A stretch of 64,000 bases of DNA from a bacterium (GTDB lineage Bacteria > Hinthialibacterota > Hinthialibacteria > H5-UNCL2), in assembly GCA_015075175.1 (NCBI GenBank), contig JABTUV010000015.1:1-64000 (forward strand), written 5' to 3'. The notes beneath the pieces were generated by a model. The model had not been told where the DNA came from and searched no databases. It saw nothing but the letters and a program-made list of their open reading frames with translations. Shown here in pieces: positions 9,006 to 17,628 of this stretch. The position numbers and the translations under genes are program-made. How positions within the stretch are numbered: the first letter of the stretch is position 1; every line of letters begins with the position of its first letter.

Positions 9006-9910
9006 GGACTCTGCGCCTCCCGGAGGCGGTCGGCGACGGCCAGCACGGCGCGGGCCAAGGCGGCGTGATGCACGCGGAAGATGGCCGCGCCCGCCAGGCG
9101 CCCGGCGACCAGCGTGGCGGCGGTCGGCAGGTCGCGCGCGTGCATTTCCCCCGTAGTTGCGCCGCGTGCTGCGCTGCTGGAGGGAGGGTCGCTTAACGAC
9201 GCCAGAAACGACTTGCGCGAGGTTCCCAAGAGGATCGGATAATCCAGTTTACACAACTCGTGGAGATGGGCCAAAAGGGTCCAGTTCTGCTCGGCGGTCT
9301 TGGCGAAACCGATGCCCGGATCCAACACGATGGCCTCGCGGGCGACGCCGGCCGCTTCCGCCCGGGCGGCCGAGGTGCACAGCTCGGCCTTCACCTCCGA
9401 CACCACGTCAGTATAGACGGCGTGCCGCCGCATGGTGGTGGGCGTGCCGCGCATGTGCATGAGAACGAGGCCCGCGCGGGTTCGGGCGGCCAGCGGCAGC
9501 ATCTGCGGGTCGAAGTTCCCGCCTGAAACGTCGTTGATGATGGCCGCGCCCGCGGCCAGCGCCGCTCCGGCCACGGCGGCCTTGCGCGTGTCGATGGAGA
9601 CGAGAAAACCCTCCGCCGCCAGACTCTTCACCACCGGCAGCACGCGCCGCAGCTCTTCCTCGACCGGGACTTCGGCGGCGCCGGGGCGGGTGGATTCGCC
9701 GCCCACGTCCAGAATGTCCGCGCCCTCCGCAGCCAGCGCGCGCCCGCGCGCGATGGCCGCCTGTGGATCATACCAGGCGCCGCCGTCCGAAAAACTGTCC
9801 GGGGTCACGTTGAGGACGCCCATGACGAGGCAACGCGGGGAGAGGCACAGCCTATGCCGCGCAAGACGCCAGGCGGGAGCGTACTGGGCGCGGGCGGGGA
9901 TGGGATTCAT
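9002..9910 (-). CDS. folP: dihydropteroate synthase
   Basis: Joins p-aminobenzoate to dihydropterin pyrophosphate in folate synthesis. The 302-residue TIM barrel carries the Pfam signatures: MGVLNVTPDSFSDGG (about 30-44), GGESTRPGA, NDVSGG, MHMRGTP, DPGIGFAKT and GTSRKSFL. ATG at 9910 has a GGAGG site seven bases upstream. First gene of a four-gene operon. Oddity: bases 9151-9174, encoding part of a loop near residue 250 (AARGATTG), match at 23 of 24 positions a palindromic repeat (family G) found elsewhere between genes. Confidence 0.97.
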   Translation of the reverse strand: MNPIPARAQYAPAWRLARHRLCLSPRCLVMGVLNVTPDSFSDGGAWYDPQAAIARGRALAAEGADILDVGGESTRPGAAEVPVEEELRRVLPVVKSLAAEGFLVSIDTRKAAVAGAALAAGAAIINDVSGGNFDPQMLPLAARTRAGLVLMHMRGTPTTMRRHAVYTDVVSEVKAELCTSAARAEAAGVAREAIVLDPGIGFAKTAEQNWTLLAHLHELCKLDYPILLGTSRKSFLASLSDPPSSSAARGATTGEMHARDLPTAATLVAGRLAGAAIFRVHHAALARAVLAVADRLREAQSP

Positions 9911-9930
9911 GCGCAGCCTCCGTAGTCTCC

Positions 9931-9959
9931 ACCATACCGAGGCCGATGGGGGGCGTCAA
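9931..9959 (-). promoter_or_regulatory. sigma-70 type promoter for folP-cdaA-cdaR-pdxJ
   Basis: On the minus strand: TTGACG (9959-9954), 17 bases, TATGGT (9936-9931). The -35 matches five of six consensus bases and the -10 matches four. The leader would be about 15 bases, directly in front of the folP ribosome-binding site. Confidence 0.6.
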
Positions 9960-10118
9960 TGATGCCGCAAGCTCCGCAGCGCCGGCCTCCGCGGGATGTA
10001 CCGCCGGCGTCCCGCCGGATTGCGTGTGGGCACCTTTTGCCCACGCGGTTCGGGCCAGGGCGCGGGGGCGAAGCGCGGGGGCGGGACGCCGCCCACGCCA
10101 GCCGGCACGATGCCGGCG
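9960..10118. repeat. GC-rich palindromic intergenic segment
   Basis: Contains stacked short inverted repeats (CCGGCGTCCCGCCGG, GTGGGCACCTTTTGCCCAC, GCCGGCACGATGCCGGC). It may serve as terminator or mRNA-stability structure for the radical SAM gene that ends at 10119. Related phrases occur at 6.62-6.78 and 11.29-11.34 kb. Confidence 0.5.
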
Positions 10119-11270
10119 TTACAGGGTCCTTGCCGTCAGCGCGATCACGTCGTCCACCCAGGCCATCTGCTGCGCGAAGTACTCCTCGGGCGCAAAGGGC
10201 CGCCGCTCCGGGCACTTCTCGCAGATTTTGGGATAGTTGCCCGACAACAGTTCCCAGCGCAGGCGGCGGTAGGCGGGGCCGTTCCAGACTTCGTCGACCG
10301 TCTGGGTTGCGAGGTCGCCCACGATCGTGTTCAGGCGCGGACAGCAGGGAAAGACGCGCCCGTCGTACTTGACGCCCATCATGCGCCAGAGGGACTCGCA
10401 GTAGAATCTGGGCGGGCCGGAGAGCGGCGGTTCGCGCCAGCCGTCCGGCGAGGCCGCCACGTCCAGAGGGTGCAAATCAGGCGGCTGGTTGTGGGGGGTG
10501 CGCCAGAAGCTGATACCGAGAGCCAGCGACTCGACCCGCGCCGCCTCCACCATGCGGTCCAACTCCGCCGCGTCCACCGTCAACCCCTTGTGGCCGCCGA
10601 AGTCGGCGTCCGCCTCGAAGGGCTGCGTCAAAATGTGCTCGGCGCCCAGTTCGTGCGCCAGCCGGGGCAGGGCGGGATAATCCCCCAGGTTGTCGGAGAG
10701 GAGACAGAACGACACGCACAGGATGGGTGCGCCGAGGCCCCGCCGCCGCTTCTCCGCCGACAACCGCTTGAAATTATCGAGGATTTTGGGAAAAGCGTCC
10801 GAGCCGCGCACTTTCTTGTAGGTCTCGGGCGTGGTCGCATCCAGGGAGAAGTTGACCAGGGAAAGTCCGCCGGAGAGAAACAGGTCGATGATCTTGTCGT
10901 CGACCAGGATGCCGTTGGTACTGGTCATGCCCATCAGTTCGTGCTCCCGGCAGCGGGCGATGTGCTCGGACAGCTGGGGCAGGATCAACGGCTCGCCGTA
11001 GCCCAGCAGCAGGACCGAAAGCGCGTCAGGATAGGCGGCGGCGACGCGCTCGAACACCGCATCCGGCATGTGTTTGTTGTCCGCGAAGCCGTCGGCGGTC
11101 TCGCGGTAGCAAATCTTGCACTTGAGGTTGCAGTAGGCGGTGGGTTCGTAATAGAGGTTCATGGGGCGGGCGCGGGCGACCGTCTCGGGGGCCAGAAGGT
11201 CGGCGCGATAGCGGCGGATGTTGACCCGCCGCCGCAACTGCCGCCACCATCGCGCGATTCGCTGGTTCAT
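10119..11270 (-). CDS. radical SAM / SPASM domain protein
   Basis: Cytoplasmic radical S-adenosylmethionine enzyme of 383 residues. Cluster motif CNLKCKIC (Cys 47, 51, 54; CX3CX2C) with the aromatic residue Y46 before it; GYGEPL-type SAM-binding segment near 85; STNGILVDD near 115. The C-terminus has SPASM cysteines (FYCESLW, VFPCCPRLN, CEKCPERRPF) for auxiliary Fe-S clusters. I chose the ATG at 11270 because GGAAGG lies five bases before it; an upstream in-frame ATG lies inside a palindrome. Divergent from a Wzt-like ATPase. SPASM enzymes modify peptides or act in cofactor or sugar pathways; no precursor peptide gene is visible, so the substrate is unknown. Confidence 0.85.
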   Translation of the reverse strand: MNQRIARWWRQLRRRVNIRRYRADLLAPETVARARPMNLYYEPTAYCNLKCKICYRETADGFADNKHMPDAVFERVAAAYPDALSVLLLGYGEPLILPQLSEHIARCREHELMGMTSTNGILVDDKIIDLFLSGGLSLVNFSLDATTPETYKKVRGSDAFPKILDNFKRLSAEKRRRGLGAPILCVSFCLLSDNLGDYPALPRLAHELGAEHILTQPFEADADFGGHKGLTVDAAELDRMVEAARVESLALGISFWRTPHNQPPDLHPLDVAASPDGWREPPLSGPPRFYCESLWRMMGVKYDGRVFPCCPRLNTIVGDLATQTVDEVWNGPAYRRLRWELLSGNYPKICEKCPERRPFAPEEYFAQQMAWVDDVIALTARTL

Positions 11271-11288
11271 GCCGCCTTCCCCATTCGC

Positions 11289-11336
11289 GTGGCACGGGCG
11301 TCTTGCCCGTGTGCATGGGCGGGATGCCCATGCCAC
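11289..11336. repeat. nested cruciform repeat in divergent intergenic region
   Basis: GTGGCA at 11289 pairs with TGCCAC at 11331. Inside lie two hairpins, CACGGGC-GTCT-TGCCCGTG and CATGGGC-GGGA-TGCCCATG, giving a three-way junction. It sits between the divergent radical SAM and ABC ATPase genes. A degenerate relative is at about 6625-6700. Confidence 0.75.
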
Positions 11337-11422
11337 GGCTCAGGTTAACATACCCAGGCGAGCGTCGCTACGCCATATTTGGCGTTGACGGGGGAAGCTG
11401 CGGTGGTCAAGATCACGCCGCC

Positions 11423-12697
11423 ATGCCGCCGCTTGTCGAGCTCCGCAACGTCAGCAAAGTGTACCGGTTGGGTCGAGGACGGCCGGTCTCGCTGAAAGAG
11501 GCGCTGCTGGGCCGTTCCCGACGGCCGCCCGCCGATCATACCACCATCCACGCGCTGCGCAACGTGAGCCTGACCATCCAGCCGGGCGAGAGCCTGGGCC
11601 TTGTAGGCTTCAACGGCTCGGGCAAAAGCACCCTGCTCAAGATCATCGCCGCGATTACCGAGCCGACCACGGGGACGGTCATGACGCGCGGGCGCGTGGC
11701 CTCGCTCCTGGAACTGGGCGTCGGGTTTCATCCCGAGATGACGGGGCGGGAAAACGTCTTCATCAACGGCTCGTTTTTGGGTCTGTCGGAGCGGGAAGTG
11801 GCCGCGCGCCTGCCCGAGATCATCGAGTTCGCCGAACTCTCCCGCTTCATGGACACGCCCGTCAAGCACTACTCGTCCGGCATGTTCCTGCGGCTTGGAT
11901 TCGCCGTGGGCATCTGCCTGGACCCGGACGTGCTCCTCATCGACGAGGGTTTCGCGGTCGGTGACGAGGCCTTCCAGATCAAGTGCGTGCAGCGCGTGCG
12001 CAAGTTGCGGGAGGCGGGCAAGAGCCTCATCCTGGTCTCGCACGCCCTCTCGCTGGTAGTCGAGCTGTGCAACCGCGCAATCCTGTTGCGGGACGGGGAA
12101 GTGGCCGCGGAGGGCAGCCCGCCCGAGGTGATGCTGACCTACCATCGCCAAGTACAGGAGAAGACGCAGGGCCGCACCCTTCGCCGGCTCACCGCGGCGG
12201 ACGTGTTTACGCTGGACCGGGGCGGCAACCATCGGGTCGAGCTCCTGTCCGCCCGCCTGCTGGACGCCTCCGGCCGGGAACGCCACCAGTACGGCCAGGA
12301 TGAGGGCTGGACGCTGGAACTGGAGTTCGTCGCCCACCAGCCGGTCCAGGATCCCAAGATCGTGGTCGCCATTACCGACATCGAGCGCCGGCCCATCTTC
12401 GTAACCAATAACGAGGCCGAGAATCCACCCCTCGGCCAGGTGGAAGGCCGGTTCCGCTGCCGGTTCCGCCTGGAGCGGCCCAACCTGATGCCCGGTTACT
12501 ATCTCGTCGGAGTTCTGGTCATGCCCTACCACCACGACGACCAGGCGGCGGACGCCGGGGCGGGTTGGCTCGAGGACCTCTATGAGGTGCGAAATGGATT
12601 TGTCGGTTTTTATATTATGCCGTCCGCGGGTCATTCCCGATATCACTGGGGCGTAGCTTACCAAGCTCACCGTTGGGAAATCGAAATCCAGCTGTAA
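11423..12697 (+). CDS. ABC transporter ATP-binding protein, Wzt/TagH type polysaccharide exporter
   Basis: ATPase that powers export of lipid-linked glycan with an ABC-2 permease. Walker A GFNGSGKST at residues 62-70, signature YSSGM near 155, Walker B VLLIDEG with switch HIS in LILVSHAL. After about residue 255 there is a C-terminal beta-rich domain as in Wzt proteins that bind a modified O-antigen end. Start taken at the ATG before PPLVELRNV; the 40 codons upstream do not resemble the family. The likely permease partner is 5 kb downstream at 17.6 kb and broken by frameshifts. Confidence 0.85.
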   Translation: MPPLVELRNVSKVYRLGRGRPVSLKEALLGRSRRPPADHTTIHALRNVSLTIQPGESLGLVGFNGSGKSTLLKIIAAITEPTTGTVMTRGRVASLLELGVGFHPEMTGRENVFINGSFLGLSEREVAARLPEIIEFAELSRFMDTPVKHYSSGMFLRLGFAVGICLDPDVLLIDEGFAVGDEAFQIKCVQRVRKLREAGKSLILVSHALSLVVELCNRAILLRDGEVAAEGSPPEVMLTYHRQVQEKTQGRTLRRLTAADVFTLDRGGNHRVELLSARLLDASGRERHQYGQDEGWTLELEFVAHQPVQDPKIVVAITDIERRPIFVTNNEAENPPLGQVEGRFRCRFRLERPNLMPGYYLVGVLVMPYHHDDQAADAGAGWLEDLYEVRNGFVGFYIMPSAGHSRYHWGVAYQAHRWEIEIQL

Positions 12698-12953
12698 GCT
12701 ACTGATTTTAGTAAATTTATTTGTTCGAACCGGGGGATTTGGCGGCGGCGCGGAAGAGAATCCGGCGTTTTTCTCGTATCTGGAGGATGAGGCAATGAAA
12801 ACCCGCGGCGGGGCGAAAAAGCGTTGGAAAGCGGTTTTCGACCTGTCAACTGGGAGCAGGAGTGCTTTATTGACGAATTGGCGATTAAGGTGGGGAGGCT
12901 GGGGGCGCGGGCCGTCGACGGGCCTGGCCCGGCCAAAAAAAGAAAAAAAGCAC
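12698..12953. other. intergenic region without a supported gene
   Basis: A 64-codon plus-strand reading frame starting at 12795 has a GGAGG-like site but no recognisable family, and it runs into the promoter of the next gene. A GGGGGCGCGGGCC tract and a purine-rich run (AAAAAAAGAAAAAAAG, 12935-12950) sit just before the -35 box and may act as an UP-like element. Confidence 0.4.
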
Positions 12954-12982
12954 TTGACATGGCTGAAGAATGATAGAATACT
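12954..12982 (+). promoter_or_regulatory. strong promoter of the surface-protein gene
   Basis: Perfect TTGACA at 12954-12959, 17-base spacer, AATACT (4/6) at 12977-12982; TAGAAT at 14-base spacing is an alternative. It is preceded by an A-rich tract. The leader to the ATG at 13179 is about 190 bases, with a CATCG-CCC-CGATG hairpin near 13077. Long leaders are common on S-layer and other abundant surface-protein mRNAs. Confidence 0.6.
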
Positions 12983-13178
12983 CCCGTGATTAGCTCTTGG
13001 TCTCGTGCAATGTTGCAGTGTTAGATGGGAGATCTTCTCAGGAGGTGGAACCCACAGAAGAAAGCATGGAGAGGCATCGCCCCGATGAGCCGGACCGACG
13101 GCGGGGGGTGCAGTGTCCGACAGAGCGTATTCATTTCCCTATTTTATCGAGTTTGACCGAAGGGAGGAAAGGATCGTC

Positions 13179-13805
13179 ATGGGGAAATTTACAACGGCCT
13201 TATTCTTTCTCATTGTTGGGGTTGGGCTGTGCCTGACCGTCAACACCTACGCCGAAGCGCCGGTGTGGGACGACTTCCCGGATGTGAAGTTGCTGATCGG
13301 CGACGTGAACCCGATTGACATCGAGTTGGCGCAGTACGTGTACAGCACCACTACCGATGTCTTCACGTTCACGAGTTCGACGGCGGGGATCACGATCTCG
13401 GCCACGTCGCCGTTGGGCGGAAGCGTGGCGGGAACCAACCCGGGCACGGGCGTTCAGAAGGGCAGCGCGTTCCCGGAGCTGCCGGGATCGCTGTCGGGCG
13501 CGCCGCCCGGCGCCACCGACGTGACGCTGGTAGCGACCAACCCCGAGGGCAGCGTGGAAGAGCTGTTCAAGCTGAAGTACTCGAAGTTCTTCGTCTCCAG
13601 CCCCCGCTTCGGCAGCGACAACCTGCTGACGCCGGTCGGGGCGGTCAGCCAGTACACCTTCACGCATATCATGAACGCGACCGAGCCGACGGTGGGCGGC
13701 GTATTGAACCGCAACTATGCACTGTCCTACATCGGCACGCCGGTCAACCCGAACGCGTTGTCCTGGACGGCGATGGTTAATCGCGCGTGGCGATTCAGCA
13801 GTTGA
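13179..13805 (+). CDS. exported surface protein, N-terminal part (frame broken near 13,785)
   Basis: Begins with a clear signal peptide (MGKFTTALFFLIVGVGLCL... cleaved near TYAEA) behind a strong GGGAGGAAAGG ribosome-binding site. The next 180 residues are Ser/Thr/Gly/Val-rich beta-type sequence without a family I recognise. At about 13,780-13,787 the frame must shift by -1 to continue into the following 640-codon frame (...LSWTAMVN, then AIQQLTSGG). One missing base explains it. Strong promoter, long leader, strong terminator and near-total lack of cysteine suggest an abundant secreted or cell-surface structural protein; function is not known. Confidence 0.75.
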   Translation: MGKFTTALFFLIVGVGLCLTVNTYAEAPVWDDFPDVKLLIGDVNPIDIELAQYVYSTTTDVFTFTSSTAGITISATSPLGGSVAGTNPGTGVQKGSAFPELPGSLSGAPPGATDVTLVATNPEGSVEELFKLKYSKFFVSSPRFGSDNLLTPVGAVSQYTFTHIMNATEPTVGGVLNRNYALSYIGTPVNPNALSWTAMVNRAWRFSS

Positions 13806-15715
13806 CCAGCGGCGGAGCGCCGGTGGATCGCTCGCTGAGCTCGGCGGAGCGGCGCATGTCGATCTTCCCCTTGGCCCCGCGCAGCAACCCGGTGCTGGCG
13901 TCGCAGACCACGGGCATCGGCGTATTTGTGGGCGCCGACGGGCATTACGAGCTGACGCCGCACGCGGCCTTCACCGCTCCGGTGCTGATCGGCATCCGCG
14001 GCGACTCGCTCGCCAGCGGTCCGTCCAGCGTGGGCTATGACGGCACCTTCATCTTTGCGGCGCCGCAGCTGGTGGGCAGTTTTAACATGCCTGCATTTGC
14101 CGGCACTCCGGGCCTGAATGGTCCGGCGACGGCGGCGCGCGAGTTCAGCTTTGAGGGCATCACGCCCAACACGGCGTACTCGCTGGGCGTGTTCGCGCCC
14201 ACCACGCTGAACAAGTGGCTCCTGTCGCGCGCCGACGGCAGCGCGCAGCACTCGACGGTGACGGGCAGCTACGGCGCGGCGGTGGTAGCGTTGTCGGGCT
14301 TGGGTAACGCGGCCCTGCCGGCCAACCTGTTCCCGGGCGCGGCCGCGGGCAACGTCCTGCGCATCACCTGCCCCTCCGACACCGGTCTGAACCCGGCCGG
14401 CAAGCCCTACTTGGGCGACAGCGTCGAGCTGCGCATGTTCTACTTCTCGTTGGCCGACGTGAAAAAGGGCGGGACCTACACGTACGCGGCCAATGTGGCG
14501 ACCAATATGGCGGCTTCCCGGACTCCCGCCAACGTGCCGCGCATCGCCGTCATGGTGGCCACCTCGCCTCACCTGGGTGAGTTGGCTTACAATGAGTTGG
14601 CCGGTCAGGCGGTGCCGCGCGACGGCAAGTGGATGACGCTCAAGTCCACCATCGAAGTGGCTGACGCGTGGTTCAACTACACCGATCCCGACACGGGCAA
14701 GAATGCCCAGATTGAGTACGCCGGTCTTCTCCTGTATCTGGGCGTCGTCAGCCCCGGTCCCAACAATCGTTCCACGGCGTTCGCCGGCGGCGAAGTGTAT
14801 TTCGACAATCTGCGCGTGTATCCGTCCGAGTTCGACCTCGATTTGGCGCTCGGCAGCACCGAGGTCCCCTGGACGCACTACACCGTCAACGGCTTGTCGC
14901 TGCAGGGCAATACTGTCGGCTTCACCACCCCACTGCTCACTTCCTACGGTGACGTCGAAGCGGTCGCGGGATCCGGCGCCACCCTGACGCAGAACTTCCC
15001 GCAGTCCTTTGCCAATACGGCCAGCGGTCAGACGGGTGATCCCGCACTCAATAGTCCAGGTGTCGATTTGGCCGTGGCCTACGGGACCAACAACTTCGTG
15101 ACCCCGAACCTGACCAGCGCCAACGGCCACAGCATCTCGTTGGATCCGCTGTCGCGCGGGTCGCTCAATCAGTCGGGTGGTGTGTTGTTCACGGTTTTCG
15201 ATCCGCACAGCTACGCGCCGACGCGGGTCTTCCAGCCGGCGGTCATTTCCACTCGGGCTTACATTCGTACCAATGAGTCCAACCCCAATACGGTGGGCAT
15301 CGTGGGTATCTGCATGTTCGGCACGAGCCGGACGGATGGCGCGGACCTGCTTCCGTTCTATGCCGCGCAGATCGATTCGGTGGGCGTGCCCAATCAGGCG
15401 GGCGTGTGGCGCGAGGTTACCATCGAGCATCCGTGGGCGGCCGGTACGGTGCAAGATCTGCCCGTGACTGGGGCCGCGGGCAGATTCGCCCACGCCGCGC
15501 TGTTCCTTATGTATGCCCAGTCGCGCGGTGATGACGCGGGCCTGAACGCTGAACTGGTCGCGCTCGGCCAGGGCGGCGGCGGCAACATCTTCGGCGTCAA
15601 CGGCGACAAGTCGCCCGGTGGCGCCGCCGATGTCGGCAAGGTCTACATCGACGACATCATGCACCACCGCGTCAGCGACGCTGTCGCCTACTTCGACGAC
15701 AGCCTGTTCGAGTAA
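13787..15715 (+). CDS. exported surface protein, C-terminal part
   Basis: Continuation of the preceding frame; the nominal GTG at 13787 is not a real start. About 640 residues, low in Lys and Cys, rich in Thr, Ser, Asn and Gly. Two similar jelly-roll-like segments end in GGEVYFDNLRVYP (near 14,800) and GKVYIDDIMHHR (near 15,650), the usual final strand of carbohydrate-binding-module-like domains. The protein therefore looks like tandem CBM/galactose-binding folds on a cell-surface or secreted protein of about 845 residues in all. No anchor (LPXTG, PEP-CTERM, dockerin) is seen. Followed directly by an intrinsic terminator. Confidence 0.75.
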   Translation: MAIQQLTSGGAPVDRSLSSAERRMSIFPLAPRSNPVLASQTTGIGVFVGADGHYELTPHAAFTAPVLIGIRGDSLASGPSSVGYDGTFIFAAPQLVGSFNMPAFAGTPGLNGPATAAREFSFEGITPNTAYSLGVFAPTTLNKWLLSRADGSAQHSTVTGSYGAAVVALSGLGNAALPANLFPGAAAGNVLRITCPSDTGLNPAGKPYLGDSVELRMFYFSLADVKKGGTYTYAANVATNMAASRTPANVPRIAVMVATSPHLGELAYNELAGQAVPRDGKWMTLKSTIEVADAWFNYTDPDTGKNAQIEYAGLLLYLGVVSPGPNNRSTAFAGGEVYFDNLRVYPSEFDLDLALGSTEVPWTHYTVNGLSLQGNTVGFTTPLLTSYGDVEAVAGSGATLTQNFPQSFANTASGQTGDPALNSPGVDLAVAYGTNNFVTPNLTSANGHSISLDPLSRGSLNQSGGVLFTVFDPHSYAPTRVFQPAVISTRAYIRTNESNPNTVGIVGICMFGTSRTDGADLLPFYAAQIDSVGVPNQAGVWREVTIEHPWAAGTVQDLPVTGAAGRFAHAALFLMYAQSRGDDAGLNAELVALGQGGGGNIFGVNGDKSPGGAADVGKVYIDDIMHHRVSDAVAYFDDSLFE

Positions 15716-15740
15716 ACGCGACTTCTGCAAGTCGACCCGA

Positions 15741-15776
15741 AAGGGGCGGAGAGCAATCTCCGCCCCTTTTTTCTTT
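15741..15776 (+). terminator. intrinsic terminator after surface-protein gene
   Basis: Perfect 12-bp stem AAGGGGCGGAGA / TCTCCGCCCCTT with a GCAA (GNRA) loop, followed by a T-rich run. It lies 26 bases after the stop codon. Confidence 0.92.
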
Positions 15777-15844
15777 GTGGCCGGTACCGCGCCGTCGATG
15801 TTAAAGTCTTGGGCGCGCGCGCAACGCGACGCGACAGACGGTGG

Positions 15845-16558
15845 ATGAGTGGAGCGCTTGTGAGCGGCGTCAATCCTACTGGAGAGCGGTCGCGCTTGCG
15901 TTCACCCACTCTGGCCACGGGACTCCTCCTTTTCGTGGCGTTCTGTGCGCTCTGGCTGCTGATCTCTGGCCTGGTCGCCGGGTGGTACGTAGGGCGGCCC
16001 GCCACGCCGCCTGCCTTTCAACTCTTCTGGAGTTCGCCGCTCGTCGCTCTTGGAGCACTGGGGTGCGCCCGGGTCCGGCGTGGCGGGAGCTCGGTCGTTT
16101 GGATGATGGGTGTGATGACAGCCGCACTACTGGCCTTCTTATGGTCGTGGTGCGGCCGGGAAGGAGTGGTGGCGGGCGCCGCCACTCTGGCACTGGCGGC
16201 GTTTACGCCTGCCGGCGTCGGACAGGGCATCGATGTCCGATTGCGTCGGCATCCCATGCTCGCACGCGGGCTTGTGGCGACCACGCTTTCGCTTGTCGGT
16301 ATCGAGTTGCTGCTGCAGGGCGCGGCTTTCGTGGTGGGGCGACAGACGGGATTGCGGCTGACTGCACCGGCCGAGGAGGCGCTGTCCATTCTGTGCCTTG
16401 GCGATTCTTTCACCTATGGATTGGGCGCCAGCAGCCGACAACGGTCCTGGCCCAGTTTGTTGGAGGCGGGTTTGCAATCACGCCTGCCCGGGCGGCCCCT
16501 GGTGGTCTTGAACGCGGGCAGCCGGGTCGCAATTCCTCCGCACTGCTGGCCTGGTTGA
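15845..16558 (+). CDS. membrane-anchored SGNH-hydrolase-like protein, N-terminal part (frame broken near 16,525)
   Basis: Four or more hydrophobic segments (residues about 20-45, 58-75, 88-100, 140-165) are followed by the SGNH block I sequence ILCLGDSFTYGLGAS (nucleophile Ser near residue 190). At about 16,525 the frame must shift by -1 (...VVLNAG, then QPGRNSSALL) to reach the rest of the hydrolase in the next entry. Start at ATG 15845. SGNH proteins with several membrane helices often deacetylate or acetylate cell-surface glycans; position inside a glycan-export neighbourhood agrees. Confidence 0.7.
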   Translation: MSGALVSGVNPTGERSRLRSPTLATGLLLFVAFCALWLLISGLVAGWYVGRPATPPAFQLFWSSPLVALGALGCARVRRGGSSVVWMMGVMTAALLAFLWSWCGREGVVAGAATLALAAFTPAGVGQGIDVRLRRHPMLARGLVATTLSLVGIELLLQGAAFVVGRQTGLRLTAPAEEALSILCLGDSFTYGLGASSRQRSWPSLLEAGLQSRLPGRPLVVLNAGSRVAIPPHCWPG

Positions 16559-17538
16559 GGCGGGAGCTGCCCCGATTGCGTCCCGACGTCGTGCTGGTCT
16601 CCTGCGGAGCCAACAACCAGTGGGACCTGCGCCAGGTGGACCTTGCTTCCCTGCCCGGCATGACGCGGCGCGAAGCCTGGAAACTGGGTATGCAGCAGGC
16701 CGCCCTTTCCGTTCGCCTTTACCGTGCGGTGCGTCTGCGAACGGTACGCTTTGCCGAACCGACGGAGACGGAGTTGCCCTTCGGACTGCGGGTCGAGTAT
16801 CTTGACGCGCCCAGGGAGCGTGAACGGGTCGCGGCGCTGGAACGGTCTCTGGCCGCGGATTCCACGGACTTCGCCGGCTGGAAGGAGTTGGCGATACGGC
16901 TGTGCCGCCTGGCGCGCAATCAAGACGCGCTGGCGGCCGTCGGGCGGGCGCTCGACCTGCAGCCGCGCAATCCCGACCTCTGGAACCTGCGCGGATGGAT
17001 TCTCTCTTACCTGCGTCGTGGTGAGGAGGCCGCCGCGGCCTTCGACCACGCGGTCGCCCTCGGACAACCCACGGAAGACTACTATCTCTGCATCGCGTTC
17101 GCTTACCTGTTCGACGAGGAGGCGGCGCTGGCGCACATCGAACGACTCCAAGAGACCGCTCCCGAGGTCGCCTCGCGCCTGCCGCGCTTGGACCACTCCT
17201 TTTTCCGCCAGCGCCGCTATCTTCAGATTCTCTACGCCGACCTCGCGGCCATGCGCGAACTCTGCCTGCGCGAGGGCGCCCTCATGTACGTCCACGACTA
17301 TCCCTACGCCAACCCCGTCTCGGCTTGCCTGCAGGACTTCGGCCGCTCGCATGACTGCTTCCTGGTATCTCATGCGGAATACTTCGAGCCGCGGCGCAGT
17401 GAGGGAACCGCCGACTCCCTGTTCGCCTACGACGGCCATTGCACGGACGAGGGCTACCGCATCATGGCGGAACGCCTTACGCCGCCTCTCCTGGAGGCGC
17501 TGCGCGCGCACGGCCTCGTCAGTCCCGCCGGCCCATGA
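16530..17538 (+). CDS. SGNH-hydrolase-like protein, C-terminal part with TPR insert
   Basis: Carries SGNH block III (VLVSCGANNQWD) and the C-terminal catalytic Asp-His motif (YDGHCTDEGYRIMAERL, residues near the end). Between them, at about 16,830-17,150, are two to three TPR-like helices (LAADSTDFAGWKELAIRLC, ALDLQPRNPDLWNLRGW). The merged protein of about 565 residues is therefore membrane domain - SGNH - TPR insert - SGNH. A longer open frame starts at 15841, but its first 230 codons are a shadow of the N-terminal part. Substrate unknown. Confidence 0.7.
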
Positions 17539-17628
17539 CGGCGCGGGATTTTTGGTTTGCTCCGCCGTCGTGCGCAATGATAACGTCGTGATCTGGAGCA
17601 TTGGGAAAACACGAGGACGACATCGGCA

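Noticed and set aside
11289-11310. Sigma-54 promoter TGGCACGGGCGTCTTGC in the divergent region
   Set aside because: The spacing is six instead of four bases and the sequence is part of a repeated palindrome.
12715-12750. tRNA-like GTTCGAA-C segment
   Set aside because: No acceptor stem, D-arm or anticodon arm can be formed around it.
12997-13236. Small leader peptide gene in front of the surface protein
   Set aside because: The frame overlaps the real start and signal peptide, has no conserved feature, and the AGGAGG in the leader is not followed by a well-spaced start codon.
13760-13810. Programmed frameshift in the surface-protein gene
   Set aside because: No slippery heptamer or downstream pseudoknot is evident at the break, and many neighbouring genes carry similar indels. 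Decay or sequence error is simpler.
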